From Phycisphaeraceae bacterium (GTDB taxonomy: Bacteria > Planctomycetota > Phycisphaerae > Phycisphaerales > UBA1924), in the NCBI GenBank assembly GCA_019636655.1, contig JAHBXB010000001.1:310001-374000 (forward strand): a stretch of 64,000 bases of DNA, read 5' to 3'. Shown here piece after piece: positions 16,662 through 25,566 of the stretch. Within the stretch, counting starts at the first letter, position 1. Each line of letters opens with the position of its first letter. Below the pieces are notes generated by a model that was not told where the DNA came from, ran no database searches, and worked only from the letters and a program-made list of their open reading frames with translations. A program made the position numbers and the translations under genes.

Positions 16662-18008
16662 ATGCCCCCGGGGCCTATGCTCCGCGCCGTGACCCTCCCC
16701 GAGTTCAGCCCGAGTGCCCAGGCGAAGGTTTACCTGACGGCCGAAGTGCCGCCGGTCGGTGGCGTGCTCCGCGCGCGCCCGGAGGACTTCGTCGTCGACG
16801 AGTTGCCGGCGTACGAGCCCACCGGTTCGGGCGAGCACATCATGCTCCTGGTTGAGAAACGGGGCCTTGCGACCTCCGACCTGATCGGCGCTCTCGCAAA
16901 GCACTTTGGCGTGCGGCGCGAGTCCATCGGGTACGCCGGGCTCAAGGACAAGCAGGCGGTCACGCGCCAGCATGTCACCGTGCACGTTCCCGGGAAGTCG
17001 GCGGCGGACTTTCCCGCGTTCGAGCACCCGTCCATCACCGTGTTGTGGGCGGAGATGCACGCCAACAAGATCCGGAGGGGGCACCTCGCGGGCAACCACT
17101 TCGTGATTCGAGTTCGCGGTGTCGACCCGGGCTTGGTCGTGCGGGCGTTCGCATCGATGAGGCTGCTCGCCGCGCAGGGCGTGCCCAACCGGACCGGTAT
17201 CCAGCGGTTCGGCGCCCTGGCCAACAACCACCTCGTCGGACGCGCGGCGATCCTCGGCGAGTACCGGCACGCGCTGGACGTGATGCTTGGTCCGGATGAC
17301 GCGGCGGTGCGGCTGGCGCTCGAGGCGAGGCAGCTGTACGCACAGCGGCGGTACGACGAGGCCCGCCATGCCTGGCCGCGCCGTTACGGCGCGGAGCGGC
17401 GTGCCCTGGCCTCGCTCGCGAAGGGGACCGGACCCAAGCGGGCGTTCGAGTCCATCGAGACCCTGCAGCGGACGTTCTTCTTCACCGCGTTCCAGTCGGC
17501 CGTCTTCAACTCGGTGCTCGACCGCCGCATCGCCGATGGGACACTCGGCAGGCTGGTGCCGGGAGACATCGCGTTCAAGCACGATAATGGCGCGGCCTTC
17601 GCTGTCGACGCCGCTGTCGCCGCGGATCCTGAGACGGTTCGCCGTGTCGCGCGGCTGGAGATCTCTCCATCCGGGCCGATGTGGGGACCGGGTTTGATGC
17701 GCGCGACAGGGGAGGTCGGCGCGGTGGAGGAGCGTGCGCTGGGCGATGCGGGTGTTTCGCCCGAAGCGATCGATGCCTATGCAGAGGGAGACGAGCACCT
17801 GGAGGGATCTCGGCGCCCCCTGCGGGTGCCGCTGCGGCACCCCGACATCGAGAGCGGCGTCGACGACCACGGGTCGTACATCAAGTGCGTCTTTGAACTG
17901 CCGCGCGGCGCCTTTGCTACCGTGGTCATGGACGAGATCATGAAGCCGAAACCGGCCCAGGCGGGCTCGGACCACGCGGTCGACGAGGATATGGAGAACG
18001 AGGAATGA
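16662..18008 (+). CDS. truD: tRNA pseudouridine(13) synthase TruD
   Basis: TruD converts U13 of tRNA to pseudouridine. The catalytic aspartate is Asp96 in GYAGLKDKQAVTRQ, followed by family motifs such as NHFVIRVRGV, PNRTGIQRFGA and FFTAFQSAVFNSVLDRR. The 448-residue length includes the TruD-specific insertion domain, somewhat longer than the E. coli enzyme. ATG 16662 is used; ATG 16677 is possible. Its stop overlaps the start of the HAD gene (ATGA), so the two are coupled. Confidence 0.95.
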   Translation: MPPGPMLRAVTLPEFSPSAQAKVYLTAEVPPVGGVLRARPEDFVVDELPAYEPTGSGEHIMLLVEKRGLATSDLIGALAKHFGVRRESIGYAGLKDKQAVTRQHVTVHVPGKSAADFPAFEHPSITVLWAEMHANKIRRGHLAGNHFVIRVRGVDPGLVVRAFASMRLLAAQGVPNRTGIQRFGALANNHLVGRAAILGEYRHALDVMLGPDDAAVRLALEARQLYAQRRYDEARHAWPRRYGAERRALASLAKGTGPKRAFESIETLQRTFFFTAFQSAVFNSVLDRRIADGTLGRLVPGDIAFKHDNGAAFAVDAAVAADPETVRRVARLEISPSGPMWGPGLMRATGEVGAVEERALGDAGVSPEAIDAYAEGDEHLEGSRRPLRVPLRHPDIESGVDDHGSYIKCVFELPRGAFATVVMDEIMKPKPAQAGSDHAVDEDMENEE

Positions 18009-18691
18009 GCGGAGCGAGGCCGCGCGTCGGGCTGGTGGTGTTCGATCTGGGCGGTGTCATCGTCAGGATCTGTCGGTCATGGGCCGAGGCGTGCCAGGCC
18101 GCGGGGGTTCCGGTTCGCGGCACAGAGGACTTTGGAACTCCCGAGATGGTTGCCGCCCGGCGGGAGCTGGCTGGGGCGTACCAGATGGGGAGGATCCAGA
18201 CGGACGAGTTCTTTCCGCGGATCGCCGCGGCGACCGGCGGTCACTACACGGCCGAGGAGGTCCGGCGCGTGCACGATGCGTGGACGCTTGACGAGTACCC
18301 CGGGGTGGGCGAACTGATCATCGCCCTGAAGCGGGCCGGGGTGCCGACCGGGGTGCTGTCCAACACGAACCACGCCCACTGGGTGCGGCTCGCCCCGCCC
18401 GCGCACGAGCCCGCGACGGAGTATCCGACACCTCGGATGGTTGATCACCTGCACGCAAGCCACCTGCTCGGCCTCGCCAAGCCGGACCGGATCATTTACG
18501 AGGAGTTCGAGCGGAGAGTACGGGCGGCCGGCTGGACCGGACGCACCGACCAGATCGTGTTCTTTGACGATCTCGTCGAGAACATCGATGCAGCCAGGCA
18601 GTCGGGGTGGGACGGGGAGGTGATCGATCACCTGGGCGACACAGCCGCGCAGATGGTCGGGCACCTGGCGCGGCGGGGCGTTGTCCTGTAG
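18005..18691 (+). CDS. HAD-superfamily hydrolase
   Basis: A 228-residue HAD phosphatase. Motif I is VVFDLGGVIV: the nucleophile Asp is present, but the second catalytic position is Gly rather than Asp, as also seen in the YihX-like group. Motif II is GVLSNTN, motif III is near LAKPDRIIYEEF and motif IV is IVFFDDLVENIDAA. A helical cap (about residues 25-105) is of the YihX kind, whose members hydrolyse sugar phosphates such as glucose-1-phosphate. The substrate here is unknown. It starts inside the truD stop codon. Confidence 0.88.
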   Translation: MSGARPRVGLVVFDLGGVIVRICRSWAEACQAAGVPVRGTEDFGTPEMVAARRELAGAYQMGRIQTDEFFPRIAAATGGHYTAEEVRRVHDAWTLDEYPGVGELIIALKRAGVPTGVLSNTNHAHWVRLAPPAHEPATEYPTPRMVDHLHASHLLGLAKPDRIIYEEFERRVRAAGWTGRTDQIVFFDDLVENIDAARQSGWDGEVIDHLGDTAAQMVGHLARRGVVL

Positions 18692-18705
18692 CGATCAGCC
18701 ACGAT

Positions 18706-19908
18706 CTACGCGACCATCACCTCGGCGTCGACGCCGAGCGAGCGGAGTTGCGACGCGATTTCGTCGCGGTAGGCCGGGTTCATGATGACAACTACAGCGG
18801 GCCGGATCTCGCGCAGGGCTTCCGGCGCCACGATCTGCTGCCCGGTGCCGGCGACGAAGCAGCCGTGCTTGCGGGGGTTGATGTCGACGATGTGCTGGAA
18901 CGGGTTGTCCTGGTCGGCCGGACCCGCGGCGACGTTCAGGAACGTCACGCCCTTGGAGCCCGCGCCCCACAGCACGCCGCGACGGGAGGACCGGCGGAGG
19001 TTGTCCAGGACGCCGACCCATTGCGTGAGCTTCTCGCGGTAGCGTTCGCTGAACCGGTCGACGAGCCCCTCGATTCGGCGCTGCTCGTGATCCAGGCCCG
19101 CGGCAAATCCGGCTGGGACATCGCCCGGGCGGGCCTCGATCGTGAGGAACTGGCCCGAGTAGACGGTATCGGTCCGGAGCGGGATCAGCCCCGCGTTGCT
19201 GAATGCCCTCGAGAGAGACGGGGGCGTGAAGTAGAGCACATGCTCGTAGATGATGTCCCAGATGCCCATCTGCTCGATGGTCCAGAGCGCGTTGGGGACC
19301 TCGAAGAAAACAACAGTGTCGCGCTGATCGCCGATCGTCCGCCGGATGCTCCGCAGGAACTCGTCCGGGCGTGGGATATGCTCGAGCACGTGACGGCAGG
19401 CGATGAAGTCGGCCGTGTGGTGGGCGTGGGCCGGGCCGTAATACTCACTGATGATGTCGATCGAGCCGGGCGAGGCATCGACCTGTTCCCGGGAGCGAGA
19501 GGGGTCGTGCGCCGGGTCGAATCCCAGGCCGGAGTTGGACCCCAGCCGGCAGAGCATGGCGAGAAACTGGCCATCGCCGCAGCCAAGTTCGATGATCCTC
19601 CGGCCGCGGAGCGAGTGGCGTTCGACGAGCGATCGGGCAAGGTCATCGGCGTACTTCTGGAACGTCGCCGAGAAGTGCAGCGCGTTCTCATACTGCCCGG
19701 TGTAGCGCATCAACTCGGGCTTGAACGCGTCGTTGAATACCAGGCCACATCCGCCGGAAGACGGGCGGCAGAACGAGAGCGAGATCTCGGCCGTCGGCGC
19801 CGAGATCGCTTCGTCGCGGGCGTGCAGGAGCACGTTGCACAGCACAGGAACGCGCGGCATCCCGAGGAACTCGCCGGCATCAAGATGGCCGCAGGAGGGG
19901 CACGCCAT
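18706..19908 (-). CDS. SAM-dependent methyltransferase with C-terminal Methyltransf_14-like domain (1 of 3)
   Basis: A 400-residue class I methyltransferase. Its N-terminus has a metal-binding look (CPSCG, then Cys residues near 47-54), the SAM site is IIELGCGDGQFLAM, then FIACRHVLEHIPRP. The C-terminal domain (about 290-400) has VLWGAGSKGVTFLN, VDINPRKHGCF and VVIMNPAYRDEI, shared with the next two genes. Members of this family (TylCIII/NovU-like) put methyl groups on nucleotide sugars. It is the last gene of the minus-strand sugar operon, 9 bp after its neighbour. The exact substrate is unknown. Confidence 0.87.
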   Translation of the reverse strand: MACPSCGHLDAGEFLGMPRVPVLCNVLLHARDEAISAPTAEISLSFCRPSSGGCGLVFNDAFKPELMRYTGQYENALHFSATFQKYADDLARSLVERHSLRGRRIIELGCGDGQFLAMLCRLGSNSGLGFDPAHDPSRSREQVDASPGSIDIISEYYGPAHAHHTADFIACRHVLEHIPRPDEFLRSIRRTIGDQRDTVVFFEVPNALWTIEQMGIWDIIYEHVLYFTPPSLSRAFSNAGLIPLRTDTVYSGQFLTIEARPGDVPAGFAAGLDHEQRRIEGLVDRFSERYREKLTQWVGVLDNLRRSSRRGVLWGAGSKGVTFLNVAAGPADQDNPFQHIVDINPRKHGCFVAGTGQQIVAPEALREIRPAVVVIMNPAYRDEIASQLRSLGVDAEVMVA

Positions 19909-19917
19909 GCGGAGGAC

Positions 19918-21171
19918 TCAGACCGCCCAGACGCGGGGCTTCAGCCCCATCTTGTCCAGGTCCTGCGTGATCTCTTTCACGTAGATGGGGTTCATCACGA
20001 TCACGTGGTCGGGCTTGTAGTCCTTGAGGAAGCCCGGCGGGACCGTTTCCTGGCCGGAGCCCGGGAGGAACTTGCCGTGCTTGTGGGGGTTGATGTCGAC
20101 GGCGTAGTCCACGCCCTGGCCCAGCCCGATGCCGAGGGTCGTGAGGAACGAGACGCCCTTCGAGCCGCCGCCCCAGATGACGACGCGCTCGCCCCTGGCG
20201 TGGCTGCCGCGGATCACCTGCTGCCAGGTGTCGACAACCTTCGAGGTGATCGCGCCGAACCGGTCGACACGGATGGCAAGTTCCTCGAGGTCGTGCTCGA
20301 GGGCCATCCAGGGCGTGGTGGGTGGGGAGCCGGGCTCGGTGGGGACGGCGTCAAGGATGATGTACTGCCCCTCGAACTCCAGCGTGACCTCGGTCACATC
20401 GAAGCCCGTTGACCGGAAGAGGCGTGACAGGGAGCCGGCGGAGAAATAGGTGCAGTGCTCGTAGTACAGGTCCCAGAACGCCCCCTCGCGCAGCTCCCGC
20501 ATCACGTCGGGGAGCTCGAAAAAGATCGACACGCCGCGCCGGGAGCCGATCGTCGTGCGCAGGTCGCGCATGAATCGGAGCGTCGGGGCGATGTGCTCCA
20601 GCGTGTGGCGGCAGACGATGAAGTCGGCCTGGAGGTGCGAGTACTTGGGGCCGTAGAAGTCAACGATGTACTCGAGCCGTCCCTCTTTCTCCGCTGCGGA
20701 CTGGAGCCGGCCGGGGACGTAGCCCGGGTCGATCCCCAGGCCCCGCGCCTTCGGGCCGGCGAGCTCGATGAGCAGCGCGAGGAACTCCCCCTTGCCGCAG
20801 CCGATCTCGAGCGTCGTCTTGGAGTGGAGCTCGTACCGGTCCACGTACCGCTGCGCGAGCTGGCGGGCGAAGGCGTTGAACGTCGGCGAGAAGCCCTGGG
20901 TCTCCTCGTACCGCTGCGAGTACAGGTGCACACTGGGATCGAACAGGATGTTGCAGACAAACCCGCACACGGAACAGAACCCCAGCTTCAGGTCGCGCTT
21001 CGGGAAGTCCATCGCCTCCTGCCGGCTCGGCATGAGGAGCACGCTGTGGACCGGGATCTGCGGCACCGAGTAGAAGGCCCTCATCCCGGCGGAGTCGCAG
21101 TTTGGGCAGCGCGCCGAGGGCACGTTTTCGGAGTGGAACGATGGACCCGGCCTGGCTCGTGCGGTCGTCAT
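19918..21171 (-). CDS. SAM-dependent methyltransferase with C-terminal Methyltransf_14-like domain (2 of 3)
   Basis: A 417-residue paralogue of the flanking genes. It has two intact CxxC pairs (CPNC and CSVC) that probably bind zinc, the SAM motif TTLEIGCGKGEFLAL, FIVCRHTLEHIAP, and the shared C-terminal domain with VVIWGGGSKGVSFLTTLG, VDINPHKHGKFLPGSG and VIVMNPIYVKEI. ATG 21171 is chosen; upstream in-frame codons run into the neighbouring gene. It is much closer to the 18706-19908 gene than to the third copy, judging from these motifs, so a tandem duplication is likely. Role as a sugar C- or O-methyltransferase is inferred. Confidence 0.87.
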   Translation of the reverse strand: MTTARARPGPSFHSENVPSARCPNCDSAGMRAFYSVPQIPVHSVLLMPSRQEAMDFPKRDLKLGFCSVCGFVCNILFDPSVHLYSQRYEETQGFSPTFNAFARQLAQRYVDRYELHSKTTLEIGCGKGEFLALLIELAGPKARGLGIDPGYVPGRLQSAAEKEGRLEYIVDFYGPKYSHLQADFIVCRHTLEHIAPTLRFMRDLRTTIGSRRGVSIFFELPDVMRELREGAFWDLYYEHCTYFSAGSLSRLFRSTGFDVTEVTLEFEGQYIILDAVPTEPGSPPTTPWMALEHDLEELAIRVDRFGAITSKVVDTWQQVIRGSHARGERVVIWGGGSKGVSFLTTLGIGLGQGVDYAVDINPHKHGKFLPGSGQETVPPGFLKDYKPDHVIVMNPIYVKEITQDLDKMGLKPRVWAV

Positions 21172-21181
21172 GCGTGCGTGC

Positions 21182-22447
21182 TCAGACGACGGTAGGCGTC
21201 GGGATCGGGATGATGAACTTGCCGCCCGCCTTGCGGTACGCATCCTGCTGGCGCAGGATCTCGTCCTTGAAGTTCCACGGCAGCAGCACGAGGTAGTCGG
21301 GCCGGCGCTTCATGATTTCGTCGGGCGAGACGATCGGCACGTGCACGCCGGGCATGAACTTGCCCTGCTTGTGCACGTTGCGGTCGGCGACGAAGTCGAT
21401 GAGATCGGTCCCGGCGCCGACGTAGTTGAGCATGATGGCGCCCTTCGCCGCGGCGCCATACCCCGCGATGCTCCGGCCTTCCTTCTTGAATCCCTTGAGC
21501 ATGGTGCGCATCGTGTCGCCGATCGCCCGCACCCGGGCCCCGAAGTCCCGGTAGTACGCCGGCTTGTCCATGCTCAGCGACCGCTCCTCAGCGAGCAGGG
21601 AGATCACGGAGCCCTGCACGTTCTCCTTTCGCCCGGCGTACAGACGGAGCGATCCGCCGTGGATCGGGATCCGCTCCACGTGGTTGAGGAACAGCCCGTT
21701 CCGGCGGAAGAGCGAGTCGAGCGCGAGCGCCGAGAAGTAGCACAGGTGCTCGTGGTAGATGGTGTCGAACTCGCAGTGCTCGATCAGGTCGCGCAGGTAG
21801 GGCACCTCGATCGAGGTCGTCCCCTCGTCCTTGAGCAGCATCGCGACACCCTGGACGAACCCGTTCGTGTCCGCCACGTGCGCCAGGACGTTGTTGCCAA
21901 TGACGACGTCGGCCCTCTTTCCCTCGGCCACCAGTTGGGCGGCGAGGTCCTTCGTGAAGAAGGTGTTGCGGGTCGGGACGCCGATCTTCTCCGCGGCCTT
22001 CGCCGGGCCCGGGGCGGGATCGATGCCCAGCACCGGCACGCCGTGCTCGACGAAGTTCTTCAGCAGATACCCGTCGTTGCTCGCCAGTTCCACGGCGAGG
22101 CTCGTCGGCCCGAGGCCGCGGGTCTTGATCAGGTTCAGCGCGTTGTCGCGAGAGTGCTTGAGCAGGTGATCGGAGAACGAGGAGAAATAGGGGTAATCGT
22201 GCCCGAACAGCACTTCCGGTGGCACGGTCTCCAGGATCTGCACCAGCGTGCAGGCGCGGCAGAAGCCGACGTCCAGCGGGTATTTCCCCTCGGGCGCGCT
22301 CAACTGCTCCCGCGTCAACAGCCCGTCCGAGAGGGGCATGCTCCCAAGGTCGAGCACGGGCTCGAGGCCCTTGTGCCCGCACGAACGGCACGACGCCGCC
22401 CGGCACCGGGACTCAAACATCGAAGAGTGTTCGGCCATGTTGCTCAT
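21182..22447 (-). CDS. Sugar C-methyltransferase, TylCIII/NovU-like (3 of 3)
   Basis: A 421-residue protein with the three-part layout of NDP-hexose 3-C-methyltransferases: a zinc-binding N-terminal domain (CRSCGHKGLEPVLDLGSMPL, later CRAC), a SAM-binding core (LAVELASNDGYLLKNF) with VIGNNVLAHV, and a C-terminal domain with AGYGAAAKGAIMLNYVG and DRNVHKQGKFMPG. The family adds a methyl group to C-3 of 4-keto-6-deoxyhexoses. It overlaps the SDR gene by 4 bp, tying it to nucleotide-sugar synthesis. Of the three methyltransferases this is the closest to characterised C-methyltransferases. Confidence 0.9.
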   Translation of the reverse strand: MSNMAEHSSMFESRCRAASCRSCGHKGLEPVLDLGSMPLSDGLLTREQLSAPEGKYPLDVGFCRACTLVQILETVPPEVLFGHDYPYFSSFSDHLLKHSRDNALNLIKTRGLGPTSLAVELASNDGYLLKNFVEHGVPVLGIDPAPGPAKAAEKIGVPTRNTFFTKDLAAQLVAEGKRADVVIGNNVLAHVADTNGFVQGVAMLLKDEGTTSIEVPYLRDLIEHCEFDTIYHEHLCYFSALALDSLFRRNGLFLNHVERIPIHGGSLRLYAGRKENVQGSVISLLAEERSLSMDKPAYYRDFGARVRAIGDTMRTMLKGFKKEGRSIAGYGAAAKGAIMLNYVGAGTDLIDFVADRNVHKQGKFMPGVHVPIVSPDEIMKRRPDYLVLLPWNFKDEILRQQDAYRKAGGKFIIPIPTPTVV

Positions 22448-23499
22448 GCCCTCTCAGCCGTGTCCGAGTTGCCCTTGAAACGGAAGTCTGCGGTCAGCGT
22501 CCCTTCCTTCAGCAGCGACTGGATGTGCGTGATGCGCTTGTACTTCTCGCCCTCGAAATCGCCGGGCGTGAGGTTCGTCTTGCGGAACGTCTCGTACAGG
22601 TTCTGCGCCGCCTTCCGCGCCGTCCACCGCGGGAGGTGGTCCGGGAACGCCGCAGCGTACTTGTCCCCGCTGACGCGGTAGTTCCGCTTGTCAGGAGAGG
22701 CGCCCGCCGCGAACTCAACTTTGGAGTTCGGCACTGTGTCGCGGACGATCTCCGCCAGTTCACGGATCCGGTAGTTCTCGCTCGTCCCGCAGACATTGAA
22801 CGCCTGGCCGTGCACCGCCTCTCGCGGCGCCTCCATCGTCGCGACGAACGCGCGCGAGATGTCCTCGATGTGGATGATCGGCCGCCACGGCGTGCCGTCG
22901 CTCTTAAGAAGCACCTGCCCGGTCGTGTACGCCCAGGCCGTGAGGTTGTTGAGCACCAGGTCGAACCGCAGGCGCGGCGAGACGCCGTACGCCGTCGCGT
23001 TCCTCAGGAACACCGGGCTGAACTCGCCCGAGGCCATCGGCGCCACGTCCCGTTCCACCATCACCTTGCTCTCGCCGTAGGGCGTCACAGGGTTGAACGC
23101 GGCGCTCTCGGTCAGCAGGCCGTCGCCCCCGGCCCCGTAGTTCGAGCACGACGACGAGAAGATGAACCTCTTGACCCCCGCCTTCTTGCACAGGTCCGCC
23201 AGCCGCACCGAGGCGCGGTGGTTGATGTCGTAGGTCAGTTCCGGGTTGAAGTCGCCCAGCGGGTCGTTCGAGAGCCCCGCGAGGTGCAGGCATGCATCGA
23301 ACCCCTGCACGTCCTTCGCCTCAACATCCCGGATGTCCTTGCGGATGTTCGGAACGCTGGCGATCGCCGCGGGGTCGCCGAAGGTGCAGCGCCGGAACAG
23401 GTCCGAGTCGAGGCCGACCACCTGGTGCCCGCGCCCCAAGAGCATCGGCGTGAGGATGGTCCCGATATATCCAAGATGTCCGGTTACCAGGACGCGCAC
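22444..23499 (-). CDS. NAD-dependent epimerase/dehydratase (extended SDR)
   Basis: A 351-residue extended SDR acting on a nucleotide sugar. The NAD-binding motif is TGHLGYIGTIL (residues 6-16), the active-site triad region is FIFSSSCSNYG and YGESK (YxxxK), followed by RNATAYGVSPRLRFD. The product cannot be deduced: it could be an epimerase, a 4-ketoreductase or a dehydratase. Lying between rfbF and a C-methyltransferase, it most likely acts on a CDP-linked deoxysugar. It ends in a 4-bp overlap with the methyltransferase gene. Confidence 0.88.
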   Translation of the reverse strand: MRVLVTGHLGYIGTILTPMLLGRGHQVVGLDSDLFRRCTFGDPAAIASVPNIRKDIRDVEAKDVQGFDACLHLAGLSNDPLGDFNPELTYDINHRASVRLADLCKKAGVKRFIFSSSCSNYGAGGDGLLTESAAFNPVTPYGESKVMVERDVAPMASGEFSPVFLRNATAYGVSPRLRFDLVLNNLTAWAYTTGQVLLKSDGTPWRPIIHIEDISRAFVATMEAPREAVHGQAFNVCGTSENYRIRELAEIVRDTVPNSKVEFAAGASPDKRNYRVSGDKYAAAFPDHLPRWTARKAAQNLYETFRKTNLTPGDFEGEKYKRITHIQSLLKEGTLTADFRFKGNSDTAERA

Positions 23500-23555
23500 G
23501 CTCTACCTCCGGTCTCTGATCCCCTCTCCATATTCATCCATCGGCGATTCTGGGG

Positions 23556-24326
23556 TTACTCCCAAGTCCGCCACGGCGGGCTGCCCGAGTCCCAGAGATC
23601 CTGCAGCAGCTTGCGGTCGCGCAGCGTGTCCATGCACTGCCAGAACCCGGTGTGCTTATAGGCCATCAACTGCCCGTCGCGCGCCAGCCCCTCCATGGGC
23701 TCCTTTTCCCACTGCGTGCCGTCCCCCTCGATGTAGTCGAACACCTGGGGTTCGAGCACGAAGAACGCGCCGTTAATCCACCCCTCCGCCGTCTGGGGCT
23801 TCTCGCTGAAACTCGCCACCCGGTCGCCATCGAACTCGATGTGGCCGAACCGCGCCGTCGGTCGCACCGTGGTCACCGTCGCCAGCTTGCCGTGGCTCTT
23901 GTGAAAAGCGACCAGCCTGTCCAGATCGACGTCGGACACCCCGTCGCCCCAGGTCAGCATGAACGTCTTCTCCCCCAGGTGCGGCCGCAGCCGCTTGATC
24001 CGGCCCCCGGTCAGCGTCGAGTTCCCCGTCTCGATCAGGTCGACGTTCCAGTCCGGAACGTTCGAATCGATGTTCTGCACCTTGCCGGACTTGAGGTTGA
24101 TCTTCATGCTTCCGGCGAGCGAGGCGTAGTCGGTGAAGTACTTCTTGATGTAGTCGCCCTTGTAGCCCAGCGCGATCGCGAAGTCCTTATGCCCGTGCTT
24201 CGCGTAGTGCATCATGATGTGCCACAGGATCGGCCTGCCGCCGATGTCCACCATCGGCTTGGGCTTGATCTCGGTCTCCTCGGCCAACCGGGATCCCACG
24301 CCGCCCGCCAGTATCGCCACCTTCAT
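23556..24326 (-). CDS. rfbF: Glucose-1-phosphate cytidylyltransferase RfbF
   Basis: RfbF makes CDP-glucose from CTP and glucose-1-phosphate, the entry to CDP-linked 3,6-dideoxy and branched sugars. The 256-residue length and the motifs AILAGGVGSRLAEET, IKPKPMVDIGGRPILWHIMM, LTWGDGVSDVDL and TGFWQCMDTLRDR are diagnostic for this enzyme rather than the dTDP homologue RmlA. The usual next enzyme, CDP-glucose 4,6-dehydratase (RfbG), is not in the window. It overlaps the upstream glycosyltransferase gene by 4 bp. Confidence 0.95.
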   Translation of the reverse strand: MKVAILAGGVGSRLAEETEIKPKPMVDIGGRPILWHIMMHYAKHGHKDFAIALGYKGDYIKKYFTDYASLAGSMKINLKSGKVQNIDSNVPDWNVDLIETGNSTLTGGRIKRLRPHLGEKTFMLTWGDGVSDVDLDRLVAFHKSHGKLATVTTVRPTARFGHIEFDGDRVASFSEKPQTAEGWINGAFFVLEPQVFDYIEGDGTQWEKEPMEGLARDGQLMAYKHTGFWQCMDTLRDRKLLQDLWDSGSPPWRTWE

Positions 24327-25267
24327 GAACGCGTCTCCGCAGCGCCCGCGGCCGAAGCAGCCGGCGCACCCGCCGACGGCTCAACCGGGGCGGACCTCCC
24401 GCCGAGCTGAAACTTCCGAACGACCTTCCCGCCCGTCCTCCCCGCCAGATGCGCAAGGCACGACGCCCGCTCGCGCGCCGGCATCGGGTGCCGGAAGATC
24501 GCCGAGGCAAAGCACCACGCCGACTCGGCCGCCGAGAGCAGCGGTCGCCGGCGCGATGGATCGAACCAGGCCAGCCGCGTCTGCTTCGACGTCGCCTGGA
24601 ACCCGAACGAGAACCCGGTCTCGTGGTTCCGAACGCTGAACAGGTACTCGGGCACCAGGGTCACCCGCCCGAGCAGCGACATCTCACCCAGGAAGTTCCA
24701 GTCGCTCCCGAGGTACGAGCCGTAAAGCCTGGTCTTTGCCACCGCGTCCCGCCGCATCACGCCCCACACGGGGCAGGGGTAGATGAGCCCGAACGAGGAG
24801 CCCAGCCGCTCGCTGGGACGCGCCGCCTGCAGGCCGATCATCGCGTCGTGCTGCTCTTCGTAACGGCCGATCTGTCGCCCACTGCCGTCGATCTCGTTGG
24901 TGTAGCTGTGCGCGATGACCGCATCCGCTTCGCCCCGCAGGCGCTCGATGCATTTCGAGAGAAACTCCGGTGCAAACAGGTCGTCGTGCGCCAACCACTT
25001 GAACAGCGGCGATGCGGCCTGGTCGAAGCAGAAGTTGAAGTTCCCGGCCGCCCCGACGTTCGCCTCCTGCCGGCGGTAGGTGATCCGACCGTCCCGCGCG
25101 GCGTACTCGCGGCAGATGTCCTCAGTCGAGTCGTCCGAGGCGTTGTCGGAGATGAGCAGGCTCCAGTCGCCGAATGTCTGCTCAAGCAGGCAATCCAGCG
25201 CCCCCTGGATGTACCGTTGGCCGTTTCGGACCGGCATGCCAAGCGTGAGTGGGGGTGTCGTGGGCAT
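24323..25267 (-). CDS. Family 2 glycosyltransferase
   Basis: A 314-residue soluble GT-A glycosyltransferase. It opens with LTLGMPVRNGQRYIQGALD, has ISDNASDDSTEDI, and the metal-binding stretch FKWLAHDDLFAPEF. It is the first gene of the five-to-six gene minus-strand operon with rfbF, so it may transfer the modified sugar made by that operon (inference). The last 45 residues are Ala/Pro/Gly-rich and outside the catalytic fold. The start ATG at 25267 faces a 299-bp divergent intergenic region. Confidence 0.88.
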   Translation of the reverse strand: MPTTPPLTLGMPVRNGQRYIQGALDCLLEQTFGDWSLLISDNASDDSTEDICREYAARDGRITYRRQEANVGAAGNFNFCFDQAASPLFKWLAHDDLFAPEFLSKCIERLRGEADAVIAHSYTNEIDGSGRQIGRYEEQHDAMIGLQAARPSERLGSSFGLIYPCPVWGVMRRDAVAKTRLYGSYLGSDWNFLGEMSLLGRVTLVPEYLFSVRNHETGFSFGFQATSKQTRLAWFDPSRRRPLLSAAESAWCFASAIFRHPMPARERASCLAHLAGRTGGKVVRKFQLGGRSAPVEPSAGAPAASAAGAAETRS

Positions 25268-25566
25268 CGGCTCTGCACGCCTGGAGGCAACCGCGGAGGT
25301 CGGGCTTCTGCGGCCCGGACAATTCCTGGTCAGAGCGGTTATTTATATGGACGGGGCGGCCTCGATTCTCGTGTAGGTCTGGCGAATTCGACTGAACCTA
25401 TCGTCCTGTTCACCGCTCGCCGTCGCGCGGTGCGCCAGGTCGGGAGCCCGGCTGTGCGCTCTTTTCCGTCCGTCGACCGATAAGCCTTCCGCGGTTTGGT
25501 TCGCGAACGGTCAACGACGGCCCTGAGCCCGCCGATGCATGGCTGTCTGAAGGAGGTTGATTCTCA
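25268..25566. other. Divergent intergenic region between glycan operons
   Basis: About 300 bp without a gene, between the minus-strand rfbF operon and a plus-strand methyltransferase gene. It must carry promoters in both directions. An AT-rich patch (TTATTTATATGG, 25339-25350) stands out in the GC-rich surroundings and may be part of one; no clear -35 could be matched on either strand. AGGAGG at 25551-25556 is the ribosome site of the plus-strand gene. Confidence 0.5.

Noticed and set aside
15603-17975. A 790-codon minus-strand open frame opposite nnrE, the DUF151 gene and truD
   Set aside because: All three plus-strand proteins have family motifs; the antisense product has none and is rich in Arg, Pro and Gly.
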